DNA from: Anisus vortex
Taxonomy: Eukaryota; Mollusca; Gastropoda; Planorbidae
Length of the DNA: 64,000 nt
Assembly (NCBI GenBank): GCA_949126835.1
Contig: OX421494.1
Span: forward strand, 24,148,696 to 24,212,695
Direction: 5' to 3'
Position numbers and translations under genes: made by a program. The notes under the pieces were generated by a model, which ran no database searches, was not told where the DNA came from, and worked only from the letters and a program-made list of their open reading frames with translations. Of the stretch, positions 59,426 through 64,000 are shown piece after piece. Within the stretch, counting starts at the first letter, position 1, and the number at the start of each line of letters is the position of its first letter.

Positions 59426-59620
59426 TTACAACCACCTTACCACAGCTGCATTGCCGTTTCTGTTTCTCCGGTTCCTGTGTAGCGGTTGTCGTGGGGAGCG
59501 AGTGGCACTCTGCTCACATTCCGGGTTCCCGAACTGCACGTGCACCCCGGATTGGCAGCTAACTCTACCGACAGTACTGTTACGACCAAATCGAATACAG
59601 CGCCCGCCAACAAACCTTTT
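59426..59620 (-). CDS. Secreted protein A, terminal exon
   Basis: Acceptor ctttccacag; 64 codons to TAA. GC-rich and open on a longer stretch (59860-59426), but the upstream part is AT-rich and the homology to gene B begins at the acceptor. Confidence 0.78.
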   Translation of the reverse strand, partial: KRFVGGRCIRFGRNSTVGRVSCQSGVHVQFGNPECEQSATRSPRQPLHRNRRNRNGNAAVVRWL

Positions 59621-62600
59621 CTGTGGAAAGCAGGCACAGGAAGACGGATGTACAGAAATGCAGATTGACACAGAGGACAGCTGTACAGTTTTACACGGTT
59701 GAAGGCAAACACAATTATATGGACGGTGGCGTAACAAGGTTTTTTTGTGGGTCATTGAGTAGAGCTTTGATGGTGGACTCAATTTCAAATAGCAACAACC
59801 ATATTCCATAAAAACTAAACAGAATTGCGTGAAATATAAATTAGGTAGCCAAATGAACAAAAGTTCTACTTTTCAAACGAGTAAGTGTCTAGAATAGTCT
59901 GAATCTAAAAGGATAGCTCTATATTTACTGGCTGACAGAGCTTCCACCCCGAGATCTCAGGGTCCCTTTGGGCATTGCACAATCTGCATAACCAAAGCAA
60001 CAATACTGTATATTAACATTTAAAACCATTGCATTTTTTAGCTTACATAAAAATCATCTTTAAAAAAAACAAAAATAGAGCAATATATATCTATATAATA
60101 CTTTAGGCTCCTGAATATGCACTTTTGTTCTAAAAACGTCCGTAAAATTTTCTCAAATGAAGATAATTATTCTAGAGCTCTTATACGAAACTTCGTGGAC
60201 GGCAAGTCTAAATTGTTAGCTTCATTATGAAGAAATTAAACATTTAAACCACTGAGCTATATATATTGCCAGTGCCCGATTAACCAGGGGGCTGTGACGG
60301 CTCCAGCCCCCGGCCCCAGCTTCCCTACCGGCCCAATTTTTATATTATTAAAGATTAGAATAAAAGGATTTGACCTTTCGTTGGCTCGGGCAGAATTTTT
60401 ATTTAATAGCTGAATAGTTAAATTAAATTTCGCTTTTTAAATTACGAAAATTGACCAATTAACTGGCCAATTAATGTATTACCGACTGGCCCAGTGAACG
60501 TTTTCTTCGATTCATAAACACAGAAGGCAACAGTCACACAGGCAAATATTTGGCGGAAATGTGTGCACTTTAATGCCCAACGAAAAATGTATCTAAAAAA
60601 ATATTACTATAACAGACCTAATGTAGAAAAAATGTCGGAACTGCTTAATTCTAGCTCTCTAAAAGAACTTAAAAAACTAAGCATATTTTCAAAAATATTA
60701 GTATCTGCTTTTAAAAAATGAGAAAAAGGTTAGAAATGTTTAAGTATTTTAACTTGTTGGTTTGTCACTATGATATTGAGAGATAGTCGTAGAAGAAATG
60801 TAATATACTAAGCCGCAAGAAAAATTGTGAATGATTTCTTAAATGTTTGTTCTCACTATGTTAATGCCGTGCAGGTCTAATGAAAGTGATTTACCTGTAT
60901 GTCTATGTTAGTAAATTAAGTTGTTGTTTTTTTGTTTTTTTTTCTTTGTTAGTTTTTTCCCCCCAAAAATTGTGTTATAAACTAAATTATCCCCCCTGAA
61001 TTTTCTTTTAGGATACCTTTAATTAATAAATTTTTTATTACTTTCATTTTATTACTAATATTGGTTTTACTATTATTGTTCAATTTATTATTCACAAATG
61101 CTATAATTTTCTTATGTTTTTGACTATGCCTTTATTGTACCTATGTACTATGTGGCAAATAAATATTGTTCATTGTTCATTGTTCATTGTTTGTCCACTG
61201 GCGTCGTTTATTCCCTGTTCTGCTCACTCACTCAATCTGGTTGGTCAATGCGCGGTGGATAGTTGCCTGGAGACCGTCACTTTTTTTTAAACCATATGCA
61301 ACAGCTATATATTTTTCTCTCAAGATAAACTCATCGTTGGGCCCAACTTATTGAACTGCTTCGTCCTCTTCAGTTGTCTGTTGTCAAGCGGCTAAGTGAC
61401 ACAAGATGGTCTGTCATCGCACGCCGACGATACGAAGGCTTATGTGAAAGGTTACAAAAAAATTCAACAACTTCTCGATAATCTTTCTAACGATGACAAC
61501 CAACCTCAAGATGCCAGGCTCCAGGCTGACTCATTGTCCAAAACAATGAGCTATTTGGAAACTGGGATTATGGCTGAATTTTGGTATGTGTTCCTGGACC
61601 GAATTAACGCCACCAGTTATACAAGACTCGAAGATGGATCTCAATACAGTTGTGCAACTTTACAAATCACTAATTGAATTTATTGACCAGCAGCGGAATG
61701 ACTTTGGAACTTATGAACTGCGAGGAAAACTTCATAGTAATAATTCTTCTTACAGAGTAGACAGTGTAAGGAAACGAAAACGGATGAAAAAGTTTGATGA
61801 GGGCGATGCTGATGAAACGGTGTTCAATCCTTCTGATCGGTTCAAAACTCAAGTCTTCTTACTTACACTTGACAAACTTCGAAGTGCCCTAGTACATCGT
61901 TTGGCAGCATACAAAGAGCTGAACCAAACTTTTTGATTTCTGAGGGATCAGGAGCATGCGTCCACTGATATGATTCGGTCAGCATCCTCTCGGCTTCAGC
62001 AAAAATATCCAGATGATTTTGAAGATTCTCTAGCAGAGGAATTGCTTTATTTTGCCGCATTTCTCAGAGTGGAATCCTCACAGCAATCTCCCAAGGGTGT
62101 ATCATCCAGCAACCGTCAGCCAGAACTACAATTATTTCTTACCATCGTTGAGAATAGACTGCAGAGCACATTCCCCAATGTAGAAACGGTTCTCAAACTA
62201 TTCCTCTGCATGATGACAACAAACTGCACAGGAGAACGAAGTTTTTCTATCTTGAAGAGAGTGAAGAACTCATTGAGGTCCACAGTGGGAGACGTTCGAT
62301 TGAACATGCTTTGCTTGATGAGCATTGAGTTTCACATTCTGCGCAACATTGACTTTCATGATATTGTGATTGATTTCGCACGCCGAAAGGCTCGAAAAGT
62401 AAATGTTGTTTAATACGTGCTGCAAATTGTAAATAAACGTTTACGTTACTGTCGCCAGACCTGACAGGGTATTAAGGAAAGCAAGAAAAGTTTTAAACTA
62501 ATTTTTTAATGGTCAATAATTGATAACATCCGGCCCACAAAAGTTCTTTGCCCCCGGCCCCCAGGATCCTTAATTCGGCACTGTATATTGCTCAGTAATA

Positions 62601-62944
62601 AAAACATTGCCGGCCAGGGGAGATAAGGGACATTACATTAAAAGGTTTAATAGATACAAACATAAGAAGACTGCAAATTGTTGTATGAATTCGCAGCCGT
62701 AATAGCTAATCTTTAAAAATGAATTAAATCACTTGTCACTTGTCTTACCAATTATTCCATGAAGTAATAAAACAAAAGGTTTATATTTCACCCCTCCCAA
62801 CCCCTAACAGTTATGCTATAATTATTTATTTTTAACTTAGAGACTTACCGACTTTATTTCAATATGGCAATTGACTTCACTGGCGTTTGGTGTTCTCGGG
62901 GTTGACCAGTTGACGGGCGTTCCTGTACCTAAAGTTGTGTCAGA
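59426..62944 (-). CDS. Secreted four-cysteine protein A, paralogue of B (5' exon outside or not found)
   Basis: Two minus-strand exons, both phase 0: 62944-62849 and 59620-59426. The first encodes SDTTLGTGTPVNWSTPR then TPNASEVNCHIEIKS. The second encodes KRFVGGRCIRFGRN, VSCQSGVHVQFGNPECE and a basic tail (RSPRQPLHRNRRNRNG), ending at TAA 59428-59426. All four Cys of gene B are matched, with G-G-R-C, C-Q-x-G and E-C in register. The second exon also begins with a dibasic KR. The signal-peptide exon should lie to the right. Head-to-tail order with B, about 6.3 kb apart, suggests tandem duplication. The intron holds the 2.3-kb hAT element at 60270-62583. Function unknown. Confidence 0.74.
60480..61195 (+). 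mobile_element. Putative LINE 3' end inside the hAT element
   Basis: At about 60619-60722 a frame reads NVEKMSELLNSSSLKELKKL then SIFSKILVSAFKK-stop, plausible as a retrotransposon C-terminus. A T-rich 3' region follows, ending GGCAAATAAATATTG with an (ATTGTTC)n-type tail at 61165-61192. The boundaries and clade are uncertain. Confidence 0.45.
61325..62413 (+). pseudogene. hAT (ZMYM-like) transposase, C-terminal half, frameshifted
   Basis: Pieces in order: THRWAQLIELLRPLQLSVVK and RLSDTRWS (about 61329-61411), SHADDTKAYVKGYKKIQQLL, LETGIMAEFW, then after frameshifts DSKMDLNTVVQLYKSLIEFI, RKRKRMKKFDEG, and DRFKTQVFLLTLDKLRSAL. The final frame (61970-62413) ends with the hAT dimerisation domain TGERSFSILKRVKNSLRSTV, LNMLCLMSIE and ARRKARKVNVV. 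At least three frame breaks make it dead, yet residue conservation is good. Confidence 0.88.
62849..62944 (-). CDS. Secreted protein A, internal exon (32 codons)
   Basis: Acceptor gtctacaacag and donor TCG|gtaagt. It matches exon 2 of gene B at S/Y-T-P-R-x-P and V-N-C-H-I/V-E-I/V. Confidence 0.75.
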
Positions 62945-62949
62945 CTGTT

Positions 62950-64000
62950 GTAGACATAAATAAAGAATGTTTTGATTTACGTGTAGCACAGATGGATTAA
63001 GAAATTGAGACTTTTAGAAGCATTATAAAGCACTTTAAATAATTCGATGCACCGCCAACCCCGCTATACAAAATGTAAACAATCCTAAATAGTTTAATAA
63101 ACTGTTATTATTACAACAATTAAAAAAACTTAAAGATAAGATATAAATCAATGTTTTTTTCATTATGGCTTTTATTATTTAGGCTATTTGCAAATTTAAT
63201 ATTGACAATATTCGATTTTTTAAAACTAATTTTTACAAATTGCAAACTCTTTGATAACTTTTTTTTTTAATTATGGGAGCCTTTTGCGGGTTCTGGTTCA
63301 GCATTACCATTTGCAGTATTGCATCAGTTGATCCAAGGACCAGGATTAATTCTCTGGGAGATGCTAATTTTAAGATGTGCTATAGGCCCATACAAGACAG
63401 ATTTGTTTCCATTGATAATTGCCAGGCACTACAAGTGTAATACTAGGTACAGAATAGTTAGCAATTAGGTATAAATCTACTGTCATTTTTTTTTAAAACA
63501 TCCGTTGTTTTGTTTTTTTCATATTTGAACTACATTTAAGTGAATAGTTTTTTTTGCGATCAACAAAGTAGCAACCAAGAGAGAGCAAGGTCTCCGACTC
63601 TGACGTATGTCAGAAACTCCTTTTTATTTCCAAAACATAAGATTATAGGTCTATATGTTTTTGTTTAGCAATTACAAAGAATCCAAAACACTGTTATATA
63701 AGATTAGAGAGTTATTTTTAAATGTTTGACTCCCTCTTGGGGTTTGACGTCACGGGGTGCAGAAAGTTCGATAGAAAACTTCCTGGAATAAAAATACTTT
63801 TCTTCCCCTTAAGTGACATAGAATAAGGTCTAATGGAAATAGAATTAACAACAATAAGGGGAGTGAGTGTAGGTTTTAGAAATGAAACAGAAGTTAGTAG
63901 CCTAGTTTTGTTTTAATGAGTGTTTTCTTTTTTTGTGGAGCACTTATATAACAGTGTATTTTTTTTAAAGTGACTAGGCCTATTCAATTAGGCCTTCCGT
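62950..64000. other. Non-coding right end of window
   Basis: Presumed upstream intron of gene A. Minus-strand reading found no convincing signal-peptide exon. A short block at 63284-63420 is less AT-rich but has no supported frame. Confidence 0.45.

Larger units (their letters stand above)
60270..62583 (+). mobile_element. zf-MYM-type hAT transposon, 2.3 kb, exact TSD
   Basis: Ends CAGTGCCCGATTAACC and CCTTAATTCGGCACTG, with inverted CCCCCGGCCCC / GGCCCCCAGG subterminal blocks. TATATTGC is duplicated exactly at 60262-60269 and 62584-62591. It carries the C-terminal half of a hAT transposase; the N-terminal half is replaced by a LINE-like 3' end. Confidence 0.95.

Overview
The window looks like AT-rich, intron-containing animal DNA, probably from a gastropod mollusc. 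Supporting signs are small phase-matched exons with GT..AG borders, long TE-filled introns, zf-MYM-type hAT transposons, tRNA-derived SINEs, CR1/RTE-type LINEs and many AGGCCTA-type motifs. The gastropod assignment is inferred from general character and not proven. There is no bacterial operon structure and no CRISPR.

Five host loci can be supported. (1) A + strand FkbM-type methyltransferase at 17.9-19.4 kb: a membrane-anchor plus catalytic exon and a terminal exon, with the start exon missing. (2) A - strand short-chain dehydrogenase very like L-xylulose reductase (DCXR) at 25.0-23.4 kb: five exons in perfect phase, with the last ~70 codons not found. (3) A + strand four-exon gene at 33.35-36.94 kb with C-terminal ankyrin repeats and an unrecognised helical domain. 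The same exon carries a separate 70-codon membrane-peptide ORF upstream, a possible dicistronic or uORF arrangement. (4) and (5) Two head-to-tail - strand paralogues at 53.1-40.0 kb and 62.9-59.4 kb encoding small secreted proteins with a four-cysteine core and an Arg-rich tail. Their exons mostly lack ATG codons and were found by reading splice sites. I do not recognise the family, and it is the best candidate here for something undescribed.

The rest is mainly transposable elements, many with target-site duplications (TSDs) that can be read directly. 1-17.9 kb holds a ~47-copy 25-bp minisatellite, hAT-like MITEs, a nested pair of hAT-like elements, a self-nested inverted element carrying a decayed THAP zinc finger, and a TA/GA microsatellite. 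19.4-33.3 kb holds a hAT MITE, SINEs, a LINE inserted into another LINE in opposite orientation, and an RTE-like LINE tail. 37-64 kb holds two zf-MYM hAT elements (42.08-44.94 and 60.27-62.58 kb), an unassigned 4.07-kb DNA transposon with a distinctive transposase, and an RNase H LINE fragment inside it. Several insertions lie in introns of the secreted-protein genes and account for much of their length.
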